Assembly: GCA_946902985.2 (NCBI GenBank)
Contig: OX336388.2
Coordinates: forward strand, 120,567,894-120,631,893
Length of the DNA stretch: 64,000 nt
Direction of reading: 5' to 3'
Source: Meconema thalassinum
Lineage: Eukaryota > Arthropoda > Insecta > Orthoptera > Tettigoniidae
The notes under the pieces were generated by a model that did not search any database, had not been told where the DNA came from, and was given only the letters and a program-made list of their open reading frames with translations. Of the stretch, positions 49,636-60,301 are shown in pieces; positions within the stretch are counted from its first letter, which is position 1; each line of letters starts with the position of its first letter. Position numbers and translations under genes: made by a program.

Positions 49636-51115
49636 TTAGACAGAAGAAGGATCTACGTCTTCGATGGGAAACTGGGCGAGAAACTCAGGGGAGTTGGAAT
49701 TCCACTTATGAAGTGGGAAACCTCCATTCCTTGGCAATGCCTGAAGTTCTAAAGCCACAAAAGAAGCTTCCTCCAAAGTGGGGAAGGACTGCAAATAATC
49801 GTCAACATAGAATGACGTAGTTAATGCTTCAGAAGCTTTAGAATCAAATAAATGACCATCTTGAGAGGCTAGCAAGTGTAGGAATCGGATAGCAAGGAAA
49901 GCAGAGGGTTTTAAGCCATAAGTAACCGTTTTTAAACGAAATACCTTAATGGGCTTACTGATTTCATCACGCCACAAGATTCTTTGGAAATCTCGTTGTT
50001 CCGGTTGAATTAAAACTGGGCGGTACATCTGTTTTATATCAGCTATGACAGCTATGGGAAATAATCGAAAGTTTAAGAGTATAGCAGATAGATCTGACTG
50101 AATAGCAGGACCAGAGTAAAGGGTGTCGTTAAGGCTGTTGCCATTAACGTCGGGTGATGAACCATTGAAAACAACTCGGATTTTATCTTTTACAAGAGGG
50201 TTTTTCCACACGGGATGATGATTTAAATAAACCGTTTCAATTGGGGGGTGCAATTCATCACCAGATTTGTTAACATCTTCCATATGATCTAAGCTTTCAT
50301 ACTCATCCATGAAATCAGTATACTGCTGTTTAACAAGAGGTTCTTTCTTGAATTTGCTCTCGATAGCAAAGAGAGCTTTTCGAGCTTTGGGCTGAGAGTT
50401 AATAAGTTTGGGTGGATTATGTAATCTTGGCATTTGAACAACGAACCGGCCATCAGAAGAACGAGTGGTGGTGTTCAAAAAAAGTTGCTCACAGAATTCA
50501 TTTTCTGAAGAGGTTACGTTAGGAGGATCAACGCTTTCAAGCCTCCAAAACTGTTCCAGATCAGTATTGGAGAAGTAACATTGCGATGCGGGTTGGGGAG
50601 AATAATGGGGAAGTTGACCTGTGACGATCCATCCAAAATTAGTGTCTCTGGCGACCACGTTTGAGGATAACTTGCGAACCTGTTTACGAAGGCAATTCCA
50701 GAAAACATTGGCACTAAAGAGTATGTCAATAGGGTTTTGTATGTTGAACAAAGGATCGGCTAGCCTTAAATGCGAGGTAATGTTTAACCCTGAAATATCC
50801 ACAGAGTGACTTGGAGTGTCTTCTCCAATGCTATTGAGAATTAGACAATTCAATTTAAGAAGGTTGTTTCTGTGACAAATATCTCTTATGGTTAGCTTTG
50901 AGAATTGTAAAGCTTGCGATTTTGAGCTGTTAATGCCTGATACGTTGATAGAAGGGGGGTTTACAGGTAGGCCTAGTTTTCTAATCAAGGAATTAGACAC
51001 AAAATCATGAGTTGCCGCTGAATCAAGAAGACCGCGTGCACGGACCCAGTTGCCAAAGTTATCCTGAACTTCGATTTGGACAGTAGATAACAATACTTGG
51101 GCACTACGAATGGAC
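49636..51115 (-). pseudogene. BEL copy 2 protease and RT palm
   Basis: After the T insertion near 51,116 this frame reads protease (LLDSAATHDFV), RT (RVVFNGSSPD, LNDTLYSGP, IADIKQMYRPV, TYGLKPSAF, FYVDDYLQS) and ends at the shared TAA. The open frame formally begins at 51,240 but residues before 51,115 are out of phase with gag. Confidence 0.85.
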
Positions 51116-52543
51116 TTTGGCATTTTGAATATACGATGAAGCATTGGAATTGTTAGCACTATCATTTTTCGGAGAAGTAGATGCTGTCGATGACCTTGCC
51201 TGATCATGACGATGTAGCAAAGTGTGATGAGCCTTTTCACAATGGTAGCAAAGTCTTGTGGACTTGCAATTAGAAGCAGAATGCGTGGGCGCTAGGCAGT
51301 TGAAGCAATGTTTGTTTTGAGCAACTAATTTTCTTCTGTCGTCGACTGACATTTCTTTAAAGAATTTACAGAGGTATAGGGCATGGGGATCTTTACAAAG
51401 TATGCACTTTAAAGGTTCGTTTAAACTCCTGCGGGGTTCGCTTTGAGTGTTTAAAACCATAGAGCTAGCAACACGACGTTCACTAGACCTAGTTGGGTAA
51501 CCAGTAGTGTTTGATTTAAATTTAGATGAGCTGGACCCAGGTTTTTGGGTATTAGACGCTAAGCGTTCGCTTTTAGGTTTGATAGACATTAATTGAAATT
51601 TAGAACTAGGAGATGAGGGTTCACTTTGATTAGCTAAAGCGGTTAAGAGCTGGCATCTGGCATTTATGAAAGTGACTAAATGCTCGTAAGAGTAGTCGTC
51701 TTCTTTAGAAAGTTCAATTTCCCAAGCTTTGAGGGTAGCAGCATCAACTTTAGAAACCACTAAATGTATTAGGAAAGTATCCCAGTGTTCAGTAGGTTGA
51801 TCTAATTGGGACAGAGCCTTAACGTGAAGTTGTGTAGTGTCAACTAGAGTACGCAAACTAGTGACGTCATTGTGCTGTGACGCAGGTAGGTTGAATAGAG
51901 CCTTCATATGGCGTTGGATACGTAACCGTAAATTGCCGTATCTTTCTTTTAATAGGTTAAAGGCAAAGGGGTAAATTTCGGTGCTTAAAGGGAGTGCTTC
52001 AACTAACTGCAGAGCTTGACCTCGGAGGATAGATCTCAAGTAATGAAACTTGTAGATGACTTGAATGTCTTCATTGTCATGAACAAGGGAGCAAAATAAT
52101 TCATAGAAAGAATCCCAAGTAGATTCATCTCCAGAGAAATGGGGTAAATCAATTTTAGGTAAAATTGGTTTGGGCTTGTAAGTACCATCAAGGAAAGAAG
52201 TTTGTGGTTCGTGAAGAGAAACAAGAACAGAAGCGTCCTTTTTCAGCTCCTCTTCGAGTTGGCGTATTATTTTGAAAGCAGAACCTATGCCTTCGTAATA
52301 TTGGTATTCTACTTCGACTCGATCTTCGGTTTGATTGAGCATACACGTTTCTATTTCAGTTTGGATGTTGCAATAATTTTCATAAGAACGTTCAAAATCC
52401 CTTACACGATGTTTCAACAAGTCTAATTGAGCTTCTGAGGGATCTAACTCTTTTATGTACTTTCTGAATCGGGTAATTTGCCCTTTATAAGATGCTCGGT
52501 TAGAAGTAAGTTTTTCATCCTTATCCTTTTCAGTAGGAGCCAT
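51104..52543 (-). pseudogene. BEL copy 2 gag
   Basis: 479 codons from ATG 52,543: the DUF1759-type core and the zinc-knuckle region (CILCKDPHALYLC, CFNCLAPTHSASNC, CYHCEKAHHTLLH). It runs off frame at the extra T near 51,116, so the protease domain is lost from this frame. Confidence 0.88.
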
Positions 52544-53881
52544 GTCAAAGAAAATAGATTAAAATGTAACTCACGAAACTGTGGAACCTTGGAAATGCTG
52601 TCAGGCTGGCAGCAGCGAATAAGTTGAAAGAAAGGGACACACCAAAGGAGACAGGAGCGGCCTCTTTCCCCTTCACAGGCTTTGCACGATGTAGGTATAG
52701 CTGAAAGATTCAAAGCAGGTATTAATAATTTGCAAGGTATTGTCAAATAATCTTTTAAACAGAAAAAAATGACAAAAGGACTCTTCCGGGTTTCTGGTAC
52801 CAAATTTTGGGTAGATTATTGGCTGAGGAATAACCTAACCACCAAGGGAAGATTATAAAGAAAAGGAGGTGGGTTTCGGACTGGAGAAAAGGGATAGAAA
52901 GATAGGAGGAGAGTCCCACAAAAGTTGTAAATTTAACCTTAGATACACTCAAGGGCGGTTGCCACCGCAAATCCGCTCTCTGATACCTAAAATGGGTAAG
53001 GACCTGGTCGCAGTTAACGGGAACCGCAGCTAGGACTTGGGCGGTTTGCAAGAGAATGGCTTTAGAGTATTCCCTCTCAAGCATGCATATGCGTACTATG
53101 GGGAAGGGTGATGGTCTGGCAAGACAGATAGTAACAGACTTATTGTAGATCTGTTCAAAGGAATTCTTTTTTTTTTTGACCAAGTAATTCGAAGAATGCC
53201 AATAATTTGCATCGATTTTGATATTTACAGTTTTCGAAGTTGTGGAGTTCCTAAAAAGTGACCAAGTGCTTCCAAGAAGGATTGTGATAAAAAAAAAAAT
53301 ACCTTGGGGAGTAATTTTGGTAAGTGAACCAATAGTTGCATTTGGAAATGGCTAAGCTTTTACTCAGCAAGGAGCCGGCTAAAAGTTTAGACAAAGAGAA
53401 ACACTTATTTTTTTGGAAAACCAACCATAAGTTTTCGGAGAGGATCTCCACAAGCAGGTAGCTGGCGTAGCGAGCTGTACTTGCCTTACTGGCCAGTTAG
53501 AATTAGCTATTAAAGCTAAGAGAAACTTTAAAGAGATTACCACTAAGAGTTCTTGCTCAAATGCAACGAGTGGTGAAAGCCCTATCAATAGATTTAATGG
53601 CATTGAGTAGGAAGAGCCAAGGAAGACAGGATCTTGCCTAACCGTTGTATTAGAGAAATGATGAGTCGAAAAGGAAAGTTTGAATTTATTTAACAATGCA
53701 AAAAAGTCTAATAAATTTGACAAGTATATAGTTTCAATTTTTAGTAACAATTTGGGGTCGCAGACCTCCTAACATTTAAAGTTTGCTCCAGGCAATTAAC
53801 AATTTATTAGGTTTCAAACCTTTATAATATCCTAGCAAGGATTTAAAATAGAGAAGATAAAAATTCAAAATTTAAAGACAA

Positions 53882-56058
53882 CAAGCTGTACCCGGCATGC
53901 GTTGCAATGCCAACCAAAGAAAGTGTTGGCGTTGAAATTCTGTTTCTTGAAGTGCTTTTGGATACACAACATGTTAACTGCCTCTAAGCTATCGTAAAAT
54001 GGATTTTCTAATTTAGAACCATTCGTGGAAGCGTGCACAATAACTTTCAAAAGTTTCATCGCTGTCACTCATTTGTTGAATCTATTCGTACGCTACCTGT
54101 TGTGAAATGGATTTACTAAGTCGAAACCCTTCCCTGGCGTGTACACAATAACTCATCAATGATTCATCGCAATCGGATGAATTGTATATGCACGTATACG
54201 GTGTTTTGTTTAAACGATTCGTGCGCTGTCACTCATTTGTTGAATCTACTCGTGCGCTACCTATTGAGAAATGTATTACTAAGTCGAAGCCCTTCCCTGG
54301 CGTGTACACAATAACTCATCAAGGTTTCATCGCAATCGAAGAATGTTATATGAACGCAATAGGGGATTTTGTTGAAACGCTTCGCGCGTCGTCACCCATT
54401 TGTTGCATCTACTCTTGCGCTACTTATTGTGAAATGGATCTACTAAGTCCCTTTCCCTGGCGGGTACACAATAACTGATCAATGTTTCATCGCAATCGGA
54501 TGAATAGTATATGAACGCATACCTGATTTTGTTTAAACGATTCGCGCTCCGTCACTCATTTGTTGAATCTACTCGTGCGCTACCTACTGTAAAATGTATT
54601 TACTAAGTTAGAAACCGTCACGTAAGTGTCCACAACATCTCACTCAAGTTTCATCGCTATCGGACTAATGGGATATGAAGACATAGGGGACTGTATTGTA
54701 ACGCTCCGCATGTCGTCGTTCATTTGTCGAATCTACTCGAGTGCTACCTACTGTGAAATGTATTTACTAAGCCAGAAACCTTCCTTGGAGTGTCCACCAT
54801 ATTTCACCCAAGTTTCACCGCTAACGGCAGAATGGTATATAACCTTATACGGGACGTTGTTGAAACGCTTCGCGCGTCGTCCCTCATTTGTTGAATCAAC
54901 TTGTGCGCTGCATATTGTATAGTGGATTTACTAAGCCAGAAATTGTCCATGACGTGTACAGAACATCTCACCCAAGGTTCATAGCTACGGACAAATGGTA
55001 CATGAATGCATACGGCACTCGGTTGAAACGCTTCGCGTGTCGTCGCTCATTTGTTGATTCTACTCTTGCGCTACATATTGTAATATGGATGTACTCAGCC
55101 AGAAACCTTCCCTGGAGTGTACACAACATCTCACCCAAGTTTCATCGCAATCGGATGAATGGTATGTGAACGTATACGGGACGTTGTCGAAACGCTTCGC
55201 GCGTAGTCACTCATTTGTTGAATATAAACGTGCGCTTCGTATTGTAAAATGGATTTACTTAGCCAGAAACCTTTCCTGGAGTGTACACAACAATTCACCA
55301 AACATTTATCACTATCAGACGACTGGTATACGACTTTATACGGGACTTTGTTGAAACGCTTCGCGCGCCGTTGCTCATTTGTTGATTCTACTCGTGCTCT
55401 ACCTATTTTTAAAGGGAGTTACTAAGCTAGAAACCTTCCCTAGAGTGCACACAAAATCTCAGCCTAGTTTCATCGCTATCGGACGAATGGTATATGAACG
55501 CAAACGTGACTTTGTTGAAATGCTTCGCGCGTCGTAGCTCATTTGTTGAATCTACTCGTGCGCTGCCTATTGTAAAGTGGATGTACTCAGCCAGAAAATT
55601 TCCCTGCAGTGTACTCAACATTTTACGCAAGTTTCATAGCTATCGGACGAATGGTATATGAATGCATACGGGACTTTGTTGAAACGCATTGCGTGTCGTC
55701 GCTCATTTGTTGAATCTACTTGTGCGCTATCTACTGTGAAATGTATTCACTAATTTTGAAACCTTCACGTAAGTGTACACAACATCTCACCCGAGTTTCA
55801 TCGCTATCGGACGAATGGTATGTGAACACATACGGGACTTTGTTGAAATGCTTCGCGCATCGTCGCTCATTTGTTGAATCTACGCGTGCACTACCTATTG
55901 TAAAATGGATTTACTAAGTCAGAAACCTTCCTTGGAGTGTACTCAACATCTCACCCAAGTTTCATCGCAATCGGACGAATGGTATATGAACGCATAGGAG
56001 ACATACATACCCACCCACAGACAAACTATCACGTTACATTGATTTATATATATATAGA
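53882..56058 (-). mobile_element. Helitron-like element with internal satellite
   Basis: A 2,177-bp insertion whose removal restores GACAATTAAGG as found in LTR-A and LTR-B, with no target-site duplication. On the minus strand it starts TCTATATATATATAAATC and ends GGGTACAGCTTG. A hairpin GGCAT/ATGCC (53,894-53,911) lies 12 bp from the 3' end. Insertion between A and T, 5' TC, a subterminal 3' hairpin and no TSD are Helitron hallmarks; the end CTTG departs from the canonical CTRR. By a one-base shift the site can also be read as T/T, as for Helentron or DINE-like elements, which often hold tandem repeats. There is no Rep/helicase, so it is non-autonomous. Confidence 0.72.
53990..55995. repeat. 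164-bp satellite array, 12 units
   Basis: The block CTCATTTGTTGAATCTACT recurs at 54,067, 54,231, 54,394, 54,554, 54,718, 54,882, 55,045, 55,209, 55,373, 55,537, 55,701 and 55,865 (first base of the equivalent position), spacings of 160-164 bp and mostly exactly 164. Other unit parts are ACTAAGCCAGAAACCTTCC, TTTCATCGCAATCGGA and TGAAACGCTTCGCGCG. Units are diverged by substitution but very constant in length. Short open frames in the array are repeat artefacts. Confidence 0.9.
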
Positions 56059-57603
56059 TTAAGGTGAATAAAGTTTAACAATAAATAGAGTACAAGGTGT
56101 GTACTATAAGAAATTTCTGAGGAAACATTCTAGAGAAAGTAACCACTTCGAAAATAACAATAAGAAAAACATGAAGAATGAGATAGAAGTTCCTATAACT
56201 TCTTATATTTGAGCAGAATTACTTTTATTACAATTATACAAAAGAGGGCAGGTCACTTACTGTGAAACCTGAAGAGAAAGTCAAAAGGAAGGTTCTAGAC
56301 TTCCTATGTTTAATTAGGAATCACGAGACTAACGGGGCAAGTTTCCCTTTCGTGAAACCTAGAAATAACTCACTCCTGAGTTGAAAGAATTGTATTCCCT
56401 GATTATAAGGGAGAAACAATGTAAGCTTGAACCGTGTATGAAACACGTGGTTATTCAGAAATTAATTAATGAGATATACGCAAAGGTGGGAGGACACGTC
56501 TTTAGAGTGACACCTCATTGAAAATGATCTAGATTTACAATTTTATTAATATGGTTTGTTAGTAGAAGGTTTAGGAAAGATCAATTGGGATTTAGGATAA
56601 ATGCTCATGGCCTTATTTATGGTAATCGGACGATCGCGACGCGGTAGAAAAGTTGAACAAGCACTAGTTATCACTATAGTCTGTTGAATGGATGAAAAGT
56701 TCACTGTAGTAACACGAATGTTTATGGGAAAGAAAGTTATTGCAATGATGAAAAATAACTGGTTGCACTAGGTAGGCGAGAGTCTATTGCTTGAGAAAGT
56801 TGTGAATTACAATTAAATGCGCCATAGAACATTCCAACGGTGGAAGAAAATTTAGCTATTGCAGTAATTTATAAGGAAGATTCCTCATTTTAAATAGTAT
56901 GACGGCAAGACTTGTAGATAGAGTACAGAATCTGGAAGGTTCCAGAACAATCCTAATAGAAGAATGGGGCCAAAGTTACTCCAGCAGTGGAACGAGCTTA
57001 ATATTTTATGGACAGCGGGTATTAGATAATATCCCACGTTGTGAGAAGATCTCTCATTTAAATAGCTTAAGAAAAGCTATTTTCTATTAAGGTTGGCTTA
57101 GACAGACAACAGCCCAACATGGCAAACCCCGCGAAGAATGATTACCGCCCCAAATAAGTAATCTCACGCTGTCTATAAAATGATCAATAAAAGCATGTAG
57201 ATAATAAAACTGTTGAAGATGAGGTTAAAACCTTAAGTCTGTACTTATCTTGGTTGCATGTCGAAGGTGAAGTTCCCTTTGACGAATACTTAATGTGCCA
57301 ACATGGCGTAGAATGTAGAGAGTGCCTCTTGGTTTGAGGAGACTGGCTCTAGTTGAGCCTTGACTGACCGAGTCAACTGCCGACTTACAAGTGAGACCCA
57401 CTCAGCGAAGCGCGGAGGGTCCAAGGAAGGGAAAAGAGTGGGGGTAGGAGACAAAAGGAGAACATATAAGCATGACCAATATTGTAAACTTAAATTCTCT
57501 TGAGGAAATGGTCTTCAAAGAGTTGATAGCAGGCGATACTAGCACAGCTTGGTGGGTGAAAGAGTAGACGAAGTTCACTTGATCACGGAGATAATAGCTG
57601 GCG

Positions 57604-57921
57604 ATGGCAACGAGAACTGGTGGCCAGATGGATAAGGAAGTCCTCTTGCACCAGGAAGAATTGAGGAGCTTCAGAGATTCGCTGCTAGATGACGCTAGGT
57701 GGGTCATGGAAGATATATATCTTGAACAGACTCACAACGACATAAGAGACATGACCATCAAAGAGAAAATAGAAGATCACTGTTGGTGTTTGATAAAAAA
57801 GGAAGAAATGAACAAGAAAAGAGCATTAAACTTCATATTCTCTCGTACCGTGTATTCCATGAATACACCATACTGGGAGGGGAAACACCAACAGAGAACA
57901 AATAAGCAGTTAAACATTTAA
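57604..57921 (+). CDS. Antisense ORF in LTR-C, unknown function
   Basis: 105 codons, protein identical to the frame at 46,938-47,255. See LTR-A copy for composition and caveats. Confidence 0.3.
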   Translation: MATRTGGQMDKEVLLHQEELRSFRDSLLDDARWVMEDIYLEQTHNDIRDMTIKEKIEDHCWCLIKKEEMNKKRALNFIFSRTVYSMNTPYWEGKHQQRTNKQLNI

Positions 57922-58027
57922 AGGTAATGGAGCGATCAAAGACAGTGGTCTTGTGATCGGACCCTTAGTGGTCAAGACTATGACCACCCTGACTCTCCCA
58001 TCCCTTCCAGGATAACACTCGGTTACT

Positions 58028-60301
58028 CTACCCGAAATCCAGACCAGGGGGGGGGGGAGAAACATCCCTAACCAAGACCAAGTCCCCCACTTTAATGTCG
58101 GGACTGGAAAGAAACCACTTCTGTCTCCGTTGCAAGGAAGTTAAATATTCCAAGTTCCACCTCTTCCAAAAGGAATTGCGGAGGGCTTCAAGTTTACGCC
58201 AAACAATAGGTAAATTAGAATCCCTGTAAGAATTGGGAAGAGGAGGAGGGGCAGAACGAGAAGTGCCGATAAGGAAGTGACCAGGTGTGAGTGGAAGCAA
58301 GTCATCGGGGTCATTGGAAAGAGGAGTTAAAGGGCGAGAATTAACAACACCTTCAATCAGAACGGACAGCGAATTGAATTCTTCATAAGTCAGAATTCGA
58401 TTACCTAAGACCTTTCTTAAATGACGTTTAGGGAGTTTTACGCAAGATTCCCACCTACCACCGTGATGAGGAGCGTAGGGAGGTATAAAGCGCCATTTGA
58501 AACCCTTTGAGTAGGAAAAATTAGAAATTTGTTCCATGGCAGGAGAGAAAGTGAGAGCTTTCTTCCACGGGGAAGCTGCGCCCTGAAAAGTGGAAGCGTT
58601 ATCAGAGAACATCTCTGAAGGAACACCACGCCTAGCAGTGAAGCGAGAGACAGATGATACAAAGTAAGAAGTAGAAGCATTCGTTACTAGTTCCAAGTGG
58701 ATTGCGCCAGTAACCATGCAAACAAAGAGAGAAACATAGAGCTTACCAAACAATTTGCGTTTAGCTTCAGGGGAATTACGTTGATATTGGAACGGACCCA
58801 TATAGTCCACACCAGTTAAAGCAAATGGGCGTATAGGAGAAGAGCGAAAGGAAGGCAGATCGCTCATTAGTTGAGTATTGATTTTATGTTTCGCTTTGAA
58901 GCAAGGAATGCACTTGTGAATTACGGAGGAAACTTCGTGAATTCCATTTATAATCCAGTACTTTTCCCTTAAGAGGCAAAGCAGAGTGCGTGTACCAACA
59001 TGCAGATTACGATAATGAAAGTCACGTATAATTAAAGAAGTTACGTGATGTTTGGAAGGCAAAATAACGGGATGCTTTTTGTCTTCAGAGAGCAAAGATT
59101 GCGAGAGCCTTCCACCTACCCTGAGTAACCCATGGTCATCAAGGAACGGGACTAAAGCACGTAGACGACTGGATTTGGGAAGATCCCTTTTAGAAGAAAG
59201 TAAAGACAATTCAGAAGAAAAGGCTTCTTGCTGTGTCAGTTGTAAAACCTTAATGGAAGCGAGATTCAATTCATGATTGGTAAGATGTGGTTTAGGGAGA
59301 AGAGGTTGGTCAACCACAAGATATTTCCATCTAAGGAGATAGGCGACAATTCGTATTAATTTATGAAAAGAAGAATAGCGGGACAACAAGGGATGAGAAG
59401 CGTTGGAAACAAGACACGAAATGGTAGGTAGAGATACTTTAGCTTCAGGCAAGTTGGAGTTTGTAGCTGGAGGATTAGAAGGCCATGAAGAAGAGTCTTT
59501 GATTAACCACGAGAGCCCATACCAATACAACTGGGAAGCTGCCAATTGAGAGGGTAAACATCCACGAGAGATAATATCGGCTGGGTTGTCAGCACTGGGC
59601 ACATGCCTCCATTGACATCCAGAAGAAAGAGTTTGAATTTTGGAAACCCTGTTTGCAACAAAAGTTTGCCAGTGAGAGGGGTTCTTGGCGATCCAAGAAA
59701 GGGTGATCATGGAATCGCTCCAGAGATAGATTTGCGAGAATTCGACTTTTAAAACTTCTCGTAATTTCTTAACAAGTTCTGCGGCCATGAGTGCAGCACA
59801 CAATTCAAGCCTAGGCAAAGTGATAGTTTTAAGAGGAGCGACCTTCGATTTGGCACAAACAAGGTTGGAAACTGAAGATCCATATAATGAACCACGATAA
59901 ACCACATATGCGCAGCAACCGTAAGCTTTTTCGGAACTGTCCGCGAACACATCAAGGAAAAAAGATGCATTAGAATGAGCGTTAATTAAATTCCTGGGAA
60001 TTTCAATAAGGGAAAGATCCAGCAAATTGCTGCGAAACGAGAGCCAACGATTAAGAAAAGAAAGAGGAACAGTGTCATCCCATTCACATTTGAGCGACCA
60101 CAGCTCTTGCATGAAGAGTTTGGCTATAACGATAACTGGGGCAAGGAATTGAAGCGGATCAAAAATTTTTGCAATTTCAGAGAGAATTTGTCCTTTTGTG
60201 TTAGGAAGCTCTTCTGCGAGCGAAACTTTATAGATGAGAGTGTCAGTGCTAGTGCACCAATGAACTCCTAGAGTTTTTATAGATTCGGAGTGTCCACAAA
60301 T
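58028..60301 (-). CDS. BEL copy 3 RT end, RNase H, integrase
   Basis: In frame with the gag-pol ORF behind one TAA. Numbering from Met 60,112 (internal, not a start): RNase H D58, E103, D133, D179; integrase finger H366, H371, C401, C404; catalytic D436 (GVDYMGP), D504 (FSDNAST), E555 (GRWESCV); tail VGDLVLVRD typical of BEL/Pao. All catalytic residues are present. It would be expressed only by readthrough of the TAA or by translation restarting downstream. Confidence 0.88.
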   Translation of the reverse strand: MCGHSESIKTLGVHWCTSTDTLIYKVSLAEELPNTKGQILSEIAKIFDPLQFLAPVIVIAKLFMQELWSLKCEWDDTVPLSFLNRWLSFRSNLLDLSLIEIPRNLINAHSNASFFLDVFADSSEKAYGCCAYVVYRGSLYGSSVSNLVCAKSKVAPLKTITLPRLELCAALMAAELVKKLREVLKVEFSQIYLWSDSMITLSWIAKNPSHWQTFVANRVSKIQTLSSGCQWRHVPSADNPADIISRGCLPSQLAASQLYWYGLSWLIKDSSSWPSNPPATNSNLPEAKVSLPTISCLVSNASHPLLSRYSSFHKLIRIVAYLLRWKYLVVDQPLLPKPHLTNHELNLASIKVLQLTQQEAFSSELSLLSSKRDLPKSSRLRALVPFLDDHGLLRVGGRLSQSLLSEDKKHPVILPSKHHVTSLIIRDFHYRNLHVGTRTLLCLLREKYWIINGIHEVSSVIHKCIPCFKAKHKINTQLMSDLPSFRSSPIRPFALTGVDYMGPFQYQRNSPEAKRKLFGKLYVSLFVCMVTGAIHLELVTNASTSYFVSSVSRFTARRGVPSEMFSDNASTFQGAASPWKKALTFSPAMEQISNFSYSKGFKWRFIPPYAPHHGGRWESCVKLPKRHLRKVLGNRILTYEEFNSLSVLIEGVVNSRPLTPLSNDPDDLLPLTPGHFLIGTSRSAPPPLPNSYRDSNLPIVWRKLEALRNSFWKRWNLEYLTSLQRRQKWFLSSPDIKVGDLVLVRDVSPPPPGLDFG

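Larger units (their letters stand above)
47321..52807 (-). mobile_element. BEL/Pao internal region, copy 2
   Basis: 5,487 bp between LTR-B and LTR-C. Lesions: an extra T near 51,116 that splits gag from protease/RT, the shared TAA at 49,636-49,638, and a one-base loss near 47,556 that changes the integrase C-terminus. There is no large insertion. Confidence 0.9.
52808..57986 (-). mobile_element. BEL/Pao LTR-C with Helitron-like insertion
   Basis: 5,179 bp; removing the 2,177-bp insertion at 53,882-56,058 leaves 3,002 bp, exactly the length of LTR-A. Shared by copies 2 and 3. The antisense frame lies at 57,604-57,921. Confidence 0.9.

Noticed and set aside
54182..55169. Series of 89-98-codon frames in the satellite array
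   Set aside because: Repeat-driven open frames in overlapping phases; no consistent protein.
53990..55995. CRISPR-like regular array
   Set aside because: The 164-bp units are contiguous diverged tandem repeats without unique spacers, inside a eukaryotic transposon.
58028..60112. Separate gene starting at the Met of MQELW in the BEL copies
   Set aside because: The frame is continuous upstream to the TAA at 60,302 and the homology runs through; the Met is internal to Pol.
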